Shown piece after piece: positions 29,217-37,202 of a stretch of DNA of 64,000 bases. The first letter of the stretch is position 1. Each line of letters starts with the position of its first letter. The notes beneath the pieces are model-generated. The model did no database searches. It saw only the letters and a list, made by a program, of their open reading frames with translations, and was not told the origin of the DNA. This DNA is from Parachlamydia acanthamoebae (GTDB lineage: Bacteria > Chlamydiota > Chlamydiia > Chlamydiales > Parachlamydiaceae), in the NCBI RefSeq assembly GCF_000875975.1, contig NZ_BAWW01000005.1, positions 62,001-126,000 of the forward strand. The letters run 5' to 3'. Both the position numbers and the translations under genes were made by a program.

Positions 29217-29242
29217 AAGAGCCCGTTTTTACGGGCTCTTTT
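29217..29242. terminator. Bidirectional terminator of groESL and the caspase-like gene
   Basis: Perfect 10-bp stem AAGAGCCCGT / ACGGGCTCTT with a TTTT loop. It is followed by TTTC on the plus strand, and by GATTTTTT on the minus strand. The stop codon of the convergent minus-strand gene lies inside the hairpin. Confidence 0.85.
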
Positions 29243-30002
29243 CATTTGCTTCAATCTCAATTTGGAAGTAAGGATTTTGATCGACTTGGATCTTAAGAAT
29301 CGCTTGCTCAATGATAGATTCCCAACAAGCTTCAGGGCCTTTTTTAGCCTCGTCCTCAATGCTTTGAATCCAGGCATCCGTAAAAAGCGCTCCATCCAAT
29401 GTACACCATGCAAATTCCCCCGTCTTGGCTCCAGCTAATAGGATTTTTCCTCGGCACTCGCGAAACAAGGCTAAATAAGCATCAGCCGTAATTGCTCGCT
29501 GTCCCATCATGGCCATACTTCTTGCTGCTAAAGGTGGAGCAAACATATCAGGAACAATGTTATTACAAACATCTGCGAAAACAATCATTAACCGTGGGCA
29601 TTTATTTTCGAGCTCACTGACAATCAAATCAAAATCGATCCCTTTATTCTCATGGGTGATATAAAGATTTGGCCAAGGACTTTCTTTCTTTTTTGTGCGA
29701 TAACCATGTCCTGAAAAGTAGAATAAGATAACATCATCATCGCTAACAGATAAGTTTTGGATTGTCGTTAAAATCTCTGCTGAGGTGATTTCTTTTCCAG
29801 CAATAAAGTGCTTTTGAATAGGGAGATTCGCATGTCGGGAAATTTTATAAATCTCCGCTTCCATTTTTTTTAAATCCATTTCCACAGATTTGCTAATATT
29901 TGAAGCAATCGTGTCAGCAACTACAATTGCATGTAAATCCGCTGCCTCTGATTGGACACTAAAAATCAGAGCTAAGGCAATGAGAATGTTAGGTATACGC
30001 AT
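29229..30002 (-). CDS. Secreted caspase-like (C14/metacaspase-fold) protein
   Basis: Begins with a signal peptide (MRIPNILIALALIFSVQSEA) and then a caspase-fold core. The catalytic His lies in VILFYFSGHGYR (His99) and the putative nucleophile in LMIVFADVCNN (Cys146, D-x-C), with the expected ~45-residue spacing. Length 257. The fold is that of metacaspase/paracaspase-type cysteine peptidases, but substrate and activity are unknown. Export suggests action in the periplasm or outside the cell rather than in bacterial cell death. It probably forms an operon with the small secreted protein upstream (15-bp gap). Confidence 0.85.
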   Translation of the reverse strand: MRIPNILIALALIFSVQSEAADLHAIVVADTIASNISKSVEMDLKKMEAEIYKISRHANLPIQKHFIAGKEITSAEILTTIQNLSVSDDDVILFYFSGHGYRTKKKESPWPNLYITHENKGIDFDLIVSELENKCPRLMIVFADVCNNIVPDMFAPPLAARSMAMMGQRAITADAYLALFRECRGKILLAGAKTGEFAWCTLDGALFTDAWIQSIEDEAKKGPEACWESIIEQAILKIQVDQNPYFQIEIEANEKSP

Positions 30003-30016
30003 AAAATCTTCTTTTA

Positions 30017-30508
30017 TTACAATGATTTAAAATAATCGAGGCAGGCTTTCATCTCATCTTGCATAGGATCAAAATCCAATACAACGCTGGACTGAACACC
30101 CTCAATTCGGATTTGATTGATAAAGGAACTCACTAATACTGTTAAGGTTTTCTCTTCTTTTTTAAAATAAAGGACGTATTCAGGTAAGAATAATCCCGAT
30201 TTTGTTTTCTCCACGATAAAATTCTTCGGAGAAAGCAAAAGATTTTGAATCTGTGCTATTTGTGAAGAAGAAAGTGATATTAAAGGTTCTTCTGACAAAT
30301 ATTCTTGACCACTTCCCCCCATAGCAAATCCAGTGGGAAGCACCTTGCCAAATTTGATGGAATCTGGATTAGCTAGGATCTCTAAAAATTCTTCCCCTAC
30401 CTTGATTTCGAATGTGCTCCTTGGATTTTCCCCCTCAGTCTCTCCGTCTCTGCCATGTAAAAAGATGCCAAGAGCAAGACTTATAACAAATAAATACAAA
30501 TATTTCAT
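30017..30508 (-). CDS. Small secreted protein, unknown function
   Basis: I do not recognise the family. From the ATG at 30508 (GGAG nine bases upstream; another in-frame ATG lies at 30523) the protein is 163 residues. Its signal peptide is MKYLYLFVISLALGIFLHG. The mature part is strand-rich and acidic (FEIKVGEEFLEIL, EYVLYFKKEEKTLTVLV), ending in a short helix. Lacking cysteines, it is likely a small periplasmic beta-domain. It is the first gene of a two-gene unit with the caspase-like protein and may work with it. Confidence 0.7.
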   Translation of the reverse strand: MKYLYLFVISLALGIFLHGRDGETEGENPRSTFEIKVGEEFLEILANPDSIKFGKVLPTGFAMGGSGQEYLSEEPLISLSSSQIAQIQNLLLSPKNFIVEKTKSGLFLPEYVLYFKKEEKTLTVLVSSFINQIRIEGVQSSVVLDFDPMQDEMKACLDYFKSL

Positions 30509-30626
30509 AAACTTTTTCTCCATTAGTTTGCCTATTTTATAAAAAATAAAACTTTAGTTCAATTTTTATTAAAACAAAATAAATGATATAATAAAAAATG
30601 GATAATAAAAAAAGAGGAGAGCAGTT

Positions 30627-31718
30627 ATGGAGGTGAATCAAGGAAATTGGCAATCAAATCGTATTTATCAGGGCCCAAAGCAAGAACAAGTCGAAAAATC
30701 AGATGTTAAGATAGGATCTCATCAGGGAGAAGCTCCTAAAGCAAAAGAACGCGTCAGCGCTACAGGAGAAGAAGCACTTTCTCAAATATCGAAAGCGACT
30801 GTAGATCCCTCTAGATGGACAAAAATTAAAGCCAATATTAAGAAATTCTTTAAGGGCGATTTTCATGTAACAAAAAAAATCGTTAATTTTTTAACAAAGA
30901 ATAAAATTTTTGGACATAAGCCCGCCGCAGATTCAAAAGACCTTCAAAATAAAAAAGTTTCATCTGAAAAAAAAGCGGAAGTAGACGCTTCAAAACATAC
31001 AGAACCCGTAGCTAAAACACAATCCATACGACCCTTTAAGCCCACACCTTCTCAGGAAGGTTTAAAGGCCGCAGCCGAAAATTTGCAAGGGGTTGATCAC
31101 AGTAATGACCTGACAGAGTTTTCATACGGAACATTCCAACAACAATTTGGAAAAGATATTGCTCGGATGAACTCTCTTAAAGTAGGTTCAGAGCGTTTCG
31201 AAATTAGTGGAACAAAAACGGATCTTAAAGCACTTATATCCAATGTCATGCAAAGCCTGTCAAAATATCTAGGAAGCGATCCTGAAGTAGTAAAAAATAC
31301 TCAGAACCTAATGACACAGGCCATGCTAAAAGATATACTTGAAACAGTAATGAAAAATGATAATTGCTTGGTTTCAGGATTAGAAAAGCACTATTCCATA
31401 ACGGAAAAAAACAATCAAATCCACATTACATTTATAACAGCCTTTGAACTAAGAAATCCTGAAAAATTAGGAGATGATGACCTTCCGGAGCTTATGGGTT
31501 ACAGAGGTGTTAAGCGAGAAATTATTGTCTCAAAAGACGCATTAAGTAAACCTATTGCGCAAATTGAATCTGGAAAAGAAAAAGAAGCTGTAGATGCTAA
31601 AGATTTACTCCCAGGAGCTAAAGTCCTCGATACATACACAAAATTAGCACCGCCTTCCAAAAAAACGAAAGAAGACATAATCAAGAGCCTCCACAAGCAA
31701 CTAGAAAAGGCAAAATAA
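30627..31718 (+). CDS. Unknown protein with disordered N-terminus, effector-like
   Basis: A 363-residue protein with a good ribosome site (GAGGAGAG) but no signal peptide. Residues ~1-150 are Lys/Gln/Ser-rich and probably disordered (MEVNQGNWQSNRIYQGPKQ, KVSSEKKAEVDASKHTE), including a short amphipathic stretch around FHVTKKIVNFLTKNKIFG. Residues ~170-345 look folded (SLKVGSERFEISGTKTDLKA, ITFITAFELRNPEKLGDDDL). An N-terminal flexible, Ser/Gln-rich start without a signal peptide is compatible with type III secretion, as for many chlamydial effectors, but no function is assignable. It lies just before the tRNA-Asn gene. Confidence 0.7.
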   Translation: MEVNQGNWQSNRIYQGPKQEQVEKSDVKIGSHQGEAPKAKERVSATGEEALSQISKATVDPSRWTKIKANIKKFFKGDFHVTKKIVNFLTKNKIFGHKPAADSKDLQNKKVSSEKKAEVDASKHTEPVAKTQSIRPFKPTPSQEGLKAAAENLQGVDHSNDLTEFSYGTFQQQFGKDIARMNSLKVGSERFEISGTKTDLKALISNVMQSLSKYLGSDPEVVKNTQNLMTQAMLKDILETVMKNDNCLVSGLEKHYSITEKNNQIHITFITAFELRNPEKLGDDDLPELMGYRGVKREIIVSKDALSKPIAQIESGKEKEAVDAKDLLPGAKVLDTYTKLAPPSKKTKEDIIKSLHKQLEKAK

Positions 31719-31793
31719 GAAAAAAAAGAAAAAAAACACAAAAGCATTTGCAATAAAATAGCCAATTTCATAAGATTATGACTTCTTAAATGT

Positions 31794-31865
31794 TCCGGAT
31801 TAGCTCAGCGGTAGAGCAGTGGACTGTTAATCCATTGGTCGCTAGTTCGAATCTAGCATCCGGAG
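31794..31865 (+). tRNA. tRNA-Asn (anticodon GTT)
   Basis: All four arms fold. The acceptor pairs TCCGGAT with ATCCGGA plus discriminator G; the D stem is GCTC/GAGC, the anticodon stem GTGGA/TCCAT with loop CTGTTAA, and the T stem GCTAG/CTAGC with TTCGAAT. The anticodon is GTT (Asn). It is 72 nt, with no encoded CCA. Remnants of an integrase lie 300 bp downstream, suggesting this tRNA was an integration site. Confidence 0.97.
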
Positions 31866-31878
31866 TCTTGAGATACAG

Positions 31879-31910
31879 GCACTTAGAGAGAAATCTCTAA
31901 GTGCTTTTTT
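31879..31910 (+). terminator. Intrinsic terminator after tRNA-Asn
   Basis: Perfect 11-bp stem GCACTTAGAGA / TCTCTAAGTGC, 4-nt loop, then six T. Confidence 0.9.
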
Positions 31911-32158
31911 GTTTTTATGGGGTTTTACCCCATTTCTCCCCCATATCCCCACAACACAAAACAATAAATCACAAAATCATTAAGCGTTATCGTTTATTGG
32001 TAAGTTTCTATTTTAGTGGGGAAAAATTGGGGAAACCTTCAATCTGTTCCACATTTATGCTTAACACGTACGAGACAACTAATGATTAACACCCAAGAGA
32101 ATGTAAATCACCTAGGTTGTTTTTTTGAACAACTTAGCTAACTGAAAAGGACACAAAC

Positions 32159-32404
32159 ATGGCGTCAATCAAGGAAAGAAAAGATAAAGATGGAAAAACA
32201 CATTTCCATGTTCAAGGACTGCCCCCTCAGCATGCATCCTTTAAACGAAAAACGGATACCGAATGAAGGATACAACAAACGGAAGCTGCAATTCGTGAAG
32301 GACGACATTTTAAGACAACTGAAGCAAAGAAACACACATTAGCGAAATTAATAGACCGTTACATGAGCGATGTACTATCTATAAAAAAGAAACCTGTTCG
32401 ATAG
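32159..32404 (+). pseudogene. Tyrosine-recombinase (phage-type integrase) N-terminal remnant
   Basis: The frame MASIKERKDKDGKTHFHVQ resembles the N-terminal arm-binding domain of site-specific tyrosine integrases. It is stopped after TDTE by a TGA that most likely replaced TGG (Trp), then continues in frame with RIQQTEAAIREGRHFKTTEA and KKHTLAKLIDRYMSDVL. A few residues typical after HVQ are missing, and no catalytic domain (R...HxxR...Y) follows; the frame ends at 32404. Its position downstream of tRNA-Asn fits a decayed integrated element. The 250 bp between the tRNA terminator and this remnant show no gene. Confidence 0.85.
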
Positions 32405-32656
32405 GGACTAAACCTTGCTACGGTTTCTTTATTTAGCATAGTTCCTATTTAGGGTACTCTTTGGGTAACATACACTACTACAACTACTTTTCAAAATATA
32501 TAAAATTCCACAAAAGACATCATAAAGATCTATGCTTCTGGGATGAGTTTTCTTTCGGATAGGCTCTAGCATTGGCTTGATTTTATCAAATTGTTCTCTA
32601 GAAATATCACTTGGATAAGAGTGGTCATTGTTGCCTCCAAAAAGTTTTGAAAGCAA
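32405..32656 (-). pseudogene. IS5-family transposase N-terminal fragment
   Basis: From the ATG at 32656 the frame shows the conserved start of IS5-type transposases: YPSDISREQFDKIKPMLEP, RKKTHPRSIDLYDVFCGILY and LKSSC. The frame then shifts: LPKEYPK-like codons continue in another frame and stops follow, so only the first ~60-80 codons survive. No DDE residues and no matching inverted repeats are seen. It lies directly against the integrase remnant, marking a graveyard of mobile DNA next to tRNA-Asn. Confidence 0.8.
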
Positions 32657-32873
32657 TTCTTATCCACAATCAAAAAGATTTTAAACAGGTTCTTAGTGTG
32701 TTTTTTATGACTCTCGCCCTGCTGCGGCATCTGCTAGGAAGTATCTATCACAGCATGATCGAAAAATTCTCGCTCAAAATTGTACAAAGTCGAGTTTTTT
32801 TAACAATTTTATTGATAAATGATGTATAACTTATACAAAGTACATTGTTTTATAAAAACCATAGGAGATTATT

Positions 32874-33185
32874 ATGTTTACACCTTCTGTTCAATTTCAA
32901 CAATCGATTCAAAATATTCAATCTAAAGTCCATGAAGATATAACGGAAGTGAAAAGTAAAATTGCCAATTCTGGTGCTATACGGCCAAAATACTTAGAAA
33001 AGTTGAATGAAACAGTGGAAAAAATACACTCAGGATGCAAACAAATCCTATTACTTTTATCCTCTCATGATGCTAGCCAACCCGACAGCTTTTCTCCTGT
33101 AGAGAAATTGAGATTACAATTATTAAATAATAAAGTAATGCAAGATAAAGAATTTCTTGAAAGCATGCTTTCAAAAATATCTTGA
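32874..33185 (+). CDS. Small helical protein, unknown function
   Basis: A 103-residue protein with a good ribosome site (AGGAGATTATT before the ATG). It is predicted to be almost wholly helical (SIQNIQSKVHEDITEVKSKI, YLEKLNETVEKIHSGCKQIL) with a loop rich in Ser/Pro/Asp in the middle. No family is recognised. It could be a coiled-coil adaptor or chaperone-like protein; small acidic helical proteins include type III chaperones, but nothing specific supports that. Located in the mobile-DNA region after tRNA-Asn. Confidence 0.6.
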   Translation: MFTPSVQFQQSIQNIQSKVHEDITEVKSKIANSGAIRPKYLEKLNETVEKIHSGCKQILLLLSSHDASQPDSFSPVEKLRLQLLNNKVMQDKEFLESMLSKIS

Positions 33186-33358
33186 ATAATGCATTATTCG
33201 AATCAGGATAAAAAGAAGTTATACTCTACAAGTAAAATCCGACTTAGTCAGCTTTCGCAATAATTAAATATTTTATTAATATGCGTATAATGCGATCTCT
33301 TCACTTTTTCGTTTCTATGCGAGTATTAACACGAATCCTTACCGCCTACCATATTCTT

Positions 33359-34699
33359 TTATTTCCTTATAATAAACATTGCAAAAGGATCCTTTTCCGA
33401 GGTTGCTATCCTTTGAATTCGACCTGATTCAATCATAACTTTTAATCTAGTTCTTGCTGTCCTATCAGATACATTCCAAATCCTCGCAGCCTCTTTCGTT
33501 GTTATTGACTGCTTTTCTTTCAAATGATCAATAAGGACTTCTTCCCATGTTAATAGCTGACGTTGCTGAGTACGTTTTCCATATAGAGTCAGTCGAAATT
33601 GATTGTTATGTTCTTCAATTAAAGGGATGTTTAGCCCCTCCTTTTCACAAACTGCAATTATTCTTTGTAATCCAGATCCCCATTGCTCGATTAGCTTTAA
33701 TTCTTTAAATACTCGACCTATTACACGATTACGTAGTTTTGAAAAACCCATTAGCGCTTTTTGAATAGTTTGCCCAAAAGGCAGTCCTCCAGGATTTGTA
33801 AATTCAATTCGATCATCAAAAATTGCAATTTGTATATAACACCCTTTTATAGAATAGTCAGAATGAAGAACTGCATTTATTACAGCTTCACGTAATGCTA
33901 AAGGAGGATATTCTGGAATATCTTGACGATGGATTTTACCAATAACGCTTTCAATTGATGTATTTTTTTCAATAAATGCTAAGACCTCTCCTATTGCAAA
34001 AGGTAAGCTAGATGTGATTTCCTGGCTGTCTATAATTTTTTCTTTTGTAATTCCTTTAAATCTCGCACATCGAATAAGAGCATCAGGAAAAAGAGTCAGG
34101 CGGTTGAGGCCAAATAATAACGTTCCCCCATTCGTATTAATAGATTTTCCTAAATGTTCAGTTAATATATTCAGAGCTTCCAACTGTTTCTTAGTCGGAT
34201 ATTTTTTAACAATTGCAAAAGCTTTTTCAATAGCCTCTTTATCCAGCACTCCTTTTGGAGAAGGCAATTCATCGTAAGCGCGATTTTCTGAGAAAAGCTT
34301 TAGAGAATTTAACATTTCATCATCGGCAATGCGATTTGTAGAGCCAAACCGAATGTAAACCCCATTTTTTGATCCTTCTGATTTCAAATAAAAGGGTCCA
34401 GCAGCATGAGGAACGCGTATGATGATTAACTCTCGATCTCGATAAGCATGAATCTCTATATCTGGAATGATTAAAGGGGCAACGCTATCGCTTACTGCAT
34501 TAGCAATTCTCTCTTCTTCATGAAGCGAATTAGGAACTCCAACAATTTCTTTTGTTTTATCTTTTACTCCTATGAGCAATACCCCACCCGAAGTGTTAGC
34601 AAAAGCCACAACTGTTTTGACTATTCCAGAAAGAGATCTTGTGTTTTCTTTGAATTCCACCGTCTTGGATTCATTTTGTGATAGGTATTCTTCAATCAT
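33359..34699 (-). CDS. AlbA_2/GHKL-ATPase-domain putative transcriptional regulator
   Basis: Three-part protein of 446 residues. The N-terminal AlbA_2 (Schlafen-like, divergent AAA) domain (1-~120) shows ESKTVEFKENTRSL, VVAFANTSGGVLLIGV and YIRFGSTNRIAD. A RecG-like/HATPase_c_4 domain (~265-360) shows LREAVINAVLHSDYS, DDRIEFTNPGGLPFG and RNRVIGRVFKELKLIEQWGS. A C-terminal winged helix-turn-helix shows SITTKEAARIWNVSDRTAR. Such proteins are often labelled RecG-like helicases but lack helicase motifs. They are patchily distributed and often sit with mobile or defence genes. Its position after the decayed tRNA-Asn insertions suggests acquisition by transfer. Confidence 0.88.
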   Translation of the reverse strand: MIEEYLSQNESKTVEFKENTRSLSGIVKTVVAFANTSGGVLLIGVKDKTKEIVGVPNSLHEEERIANAVSDSVAPLIIPDIEIHAYRDRELIIIRVPHAAGPFYLKSEGSKNGVYIRFGSTNRIADDEMLNSLKLFSENRAYDELPSPKGVLDKEAIEKAFAIVKKYPTKKQLEALNILTEHLGKSINTNGGTLLFGLNRLTLFPDALIRCARFKGITKEKIIDSQEITSSLPFAIGEVLAFIEKNTSIESVIGKIHRQDIPEYPPLALREAVINAVLHSDYSIKGCYIQIAIFDDRIEFTNPGGLPFGQTIQKALMGFSKLRNRVIGRVFKELKLIEQWGSGLQRIIAVCEKEGLNIPLIEEHNNQFRLTLYGKRTQQRQLLTWEEVLIDHLKEKQSITTKEAARIWNVSDRTARTRLKVMIESGRIQRIATSEKDPFAMFIIRK

Positions 34700-34840
34700 T
34701 TAGGCTGTCCTTTTAATCTTCTAACTAGGAAATTAACACGGAATAAGACGGAAGTCAAGCACTTCCGTTTTGATCACCGCTTTGGGCTTCTGCTGCTGGA
34801 TACAATTTTCCAGTGAATTTTTAAGTCTTTAATAATGATA

Positions 34841-34954
34841 GAGTTGAAAATTTTTGAGAGAGGCTGAGCCAGTCAAAAGTTCGAAGTGTGCCCAGTAACT
34901 GGAAATTTGAGACTCAGGCAGTTACTGCTTTCGCTGTAACTGCCTTTTTGTTTT
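34841..34954 (+). repeat. Element A: ~114-bp repeat ending in a terminator hairpin (candidate small RNA)
   Basis: Homologous to 35637-35750. The shared core is GTTGAAAA, TTGAGAGA, AAAAGTT(C/T)GAAGTGT and CCCAGTAACTGGAA, followed by a hairpin and a T-run. In this copy the hairpin is GGCAGTTAC/GTAACTGCC with CTTTTTG. Together the two copies bracket an ~680-bp stretch with no intact gene. It may be a structured RNA gene or a decayed tRNA-linked end. Confidence 0.55.
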
Positions 34955-35135
34955 ATGGCGCACTAATGGTGCATCCCCCATAAATAATAACACTATCTCT
35001 CTCTTCAAAAAAAACAGCCTATGGTTAAAAAGTCTTTAGGCGAAGCTCAGGCTAGTCGACATAACCCTAATCAACATACTTGATAGTATAAGCCTTAGTA
35101 GTTTGCGAAAGAGGAGTATTTAAACTCTTAAGGAT

Positions 35136-35312
35136 GTGATAGCTGCTGATATTGCCGAATTGCCAAAAGTGTCTTATGCATCCCTTGAAACACTCCAAAA
35201 AGCACAATTGCAAGCTCAATCTTTAATCGATAATAAAGTTCTTCTTATTGGCGATCTCGGTCATCTCGCCGATACCCCCTTAAAGCTCTTCGGTGGATTT
35301 AATTTTATTTAA
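35136..35312 (+). pseudogene. 58-codon gene fragment between elements A and B
   Basis: A frame from a GTG reads VIAADIAELPKVSYASLETL, then QKAQLQAQSLIDNKVLLIGD and LGHLADTPLKLFGGFNFI before a stop. The composition looks protein-like, but no ribosome site precedes it and it is too short for a recognisable domain. It is probably a remnant. The rest of the 1.1-kb gap 34700-35821, apart from elements A and B, shows no gene. Confidence 0.3.
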
Positions 35313-35636
35313 AAAATCATAAAAAGGAAAAGATAGGGCGTATGAGAATACAATCGACTTAGCAGTAATGCCGGCTAGTTTCATTGCATATATAAGAAAA
35401 AATTCATTTGTATCTTTGAGTTTTTTAAAAAATTTTAACGATATATCAGTCTGAAAAAAAGAAACAAGGGGGATTTTTCATTTAAATAAGACATCCTAAC
35501 GGTTGAAAGAACGTCCTTTTTCCATATGCCCGATTCTAATTGCCACTTTCTTACACATTTTCTAAATTGGCTCAAAGGAGAAGGTCATATCTTTTGAGAT
35601 ACCTTTTTTAAAGAAAAATATAGGCTATTAATTTGA

Positions 35637-35750
35637 GAAAGTTGAAAACTCTTGAGAGAAGACAAGCCCAGTTAAAAGTTTGAAGTGTACCCAGTAACTG
35701 GAATCTTGAGAGACGAGCAGTTATAGGGAAAGTTATAACTGCCTTTTTTC
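35637..35750 (+). repeat. Element B: second copy of the ~114-bp repeat
   Basis: Matches element A over its length. Its terminal hairpin is GCAGTTAT/ATAACTGC, i.e. the C-G pair of copy A is replaced by T-A on both arms (compensatory change), followed by a CTTTTTT run. A second possible stem CCAGTT...AACTGG is perfect in this copy. The piece GGAATCTTGAGA also resembles the trailer just after tRNA-Asn. Confidence 0.55.
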
Positions 35751-35821
35751 ATGACACATACTCATGCACAAAAATTCATCAGCAATGCAATTCATTTTTT
35801 TTTCTTTGCAGTCTAGAGAAT

Positions 35822-36703
35822 TTAGATAAATGTCCAAGCAACGATTCGGCTTTTCTTTTGCCCTTGACCCATATTTATCGTTCTAACTTCGAGAGGCTTC
35901 ACCTTTTCTAATGCTTGATAAATGTTTGAAAGACTGCTAGCTTTTGAAACAAGAGTTGTAAACCACTTGCATTTAACGTGAATACTTTCTTCAATCATAC
36001 GTTTTATAAATGCGACTTCTCCGCCAGGACACCACAACTCATTGCTTTGTCCCCCGAAATTCAATGCATCTGTTTTTATCCTTAAATTTTTCCACTTCCG
36101 TTTAGTTCCAGCTCTTGCTTCAGAAGGTGTGGCATGAAAAGGAGGATTACACATTGAAACATCGAATGCTGAGTTATCACTCAAAATCCCTTTAAAAATA
36201 TTTGAGGAGGATTTTTGCAAGCGAATTTCGATGGCTTCTGTGAGGTTGTTTTGCTTAATTATTCCATTCGCAATCGAAATCGCTCGTGGATCGATATCTG
36301 TCCCAACAAAATTCCATCCATATTCTCTATATCCGATAAGTGGGTAGATACAGTTTGCTCCTACACCGATATCTAAGATGGAGATTTTTTTACCTTGAGG
36401 TATGATTCCTCTATTAGAAACACCAAGCAAATCTGCAATATAATGAACATAATCTGCACGACCGGGAATGGGAGGACACAAAAAATGTTCTGGTATGTCC
36501 CATGTGATGTTATAAAAGACTCTTAGAATGGCTTTATTGAGGATTTTAACAGCAATCGGATTGGTAAAATCAATCGATTCATTTCCATAGCTATTTGTCG
36601 CTACAAATTTAGCTAAATCAGAACAATTTTTTATGAGCAGCTTAAAATCATAGGGCTCTCTATGACGATTTCTAAGATGTAGTTCTGTTTTTAGCTCTGC
36701 CAT
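35822..36703 (-). CDS. rlmF: 23S rRNA (adenine-1618 N6)-methyltransferase RlmF
   Basis: Methylates A1618 (E. coli numbering) of 23S rRNA using SAM. The N-terminal LHLRNRHREPYDF, the SAM-binding ILDIGVGANCIYPLIG, VGTDIDPRAI and the catalytic SMCNPPFHATPSEA (N-P-P-F) are all present. Length 293 is close to the E. coli protein. It follows the AlbA/mobile region in the same minus orientation but is an ordinary housekeeping modifier. Confidence 0.95.
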   Translation of the reverse strand: MAELKTELHLRNRHREPYDFKLLIKNCSDLAKFVATNSYGNESIDFTNPIAVKILNKAILRVFYNITWDIPEHFLCPPIPGRADYVHYIADLLGVSNRGIIPQGKKISILDIGVGANCIYPLIGYREYGWNFVGTDIDPRAISIANGIIKQNNLTEAIEIRLQKSSSNIFKGILSDNSAFDVSMCNPPFHATPSEARAGTKRKWKNLRIKTDALNFGGQSNELWCPGGEVAFIKRMIEESIHVKCKWFTTLVSKASSLSNIYQALEKVKPLEVRTINMGQGQKKSRIVAWTFI

Positions 36704-36781
36704 TTTCTACTTAAAATTTAGCTTGTTTGTAGTGATTAAGCAATCTGTTGTACTTCAGCTTCACGCTATCTCTTTTGCAGC

Positions 36782-37006
36782 TTAGGCTTTTTTTACAGAT
36801 TCTCGAATTTCATCAGCGATTTTTTGCATTTCGAGTACTATTTCATTTGTTGGAGTTAATCGTTTACATAATTTACGTAATCGAACACTCATTCTATTCA
36901 AGCTTTGCTTAGCTGAAGAGTATTCTTGCTGGCTCACCATTAATTCAGCATTCACCTTTGTGAGAGCTTCAATTTTTTGCTGCAATTCAGTAATTTCTAT
37001 ATCCAT
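36782..37006 (-). CDS. Short coiled-coil protein, unknown function
   Basis: A 74-residue protein starting at an ATG with AAGGA nearby. It is almost entirely heptad-like (ITELQQKIEALTKVNAELMV, QKIADEIRESVKKA), with an Arg/Lys-rich middle (VRLRKLCKRL). No family is recognised. It lies between rlmF and the PP2C gene and may be co-transcribed with rlmF (78-bp gap). Confidence 0.55.
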   Translation of the reverse strand: MDIEITELQQKIEALTKVNAELMVSQQEYSSAKQSLNRMSVRLRKLCKRLTPTNEIVLEMQKIADEIRESVKKA

Positions 37007-37202
37007 CTTTATCCTTAGTAAAACTTATTAAGTTTACATATTTAAAATGAAAAAGTCACGAGGATCTGCAATTTATTATTTAAAACATTTTACTTTGGAG
37101 AAAATGTCACATTTTATATTAAAAAAATGGTTCGCTATAGAAATCAAAATACTCTGCCCAATAGTTCCTCTTCCCTCGATCAGCAAAACCTGGAAATCTT
37201 TC

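Noticed and set aside
32611-32829. 72-codon plus-strand frame over the IS5 fragment
   Set aside because: Antisense to the recognisable transposase start and lacks domain-like content.
34841-35750. Elements A and B as 5S rRNA or intact tRNA genes
   Set aside because: Neither folds into a cloverleaf (the T-arm-like part does not pair) and 5S hallmark sequences are missing.
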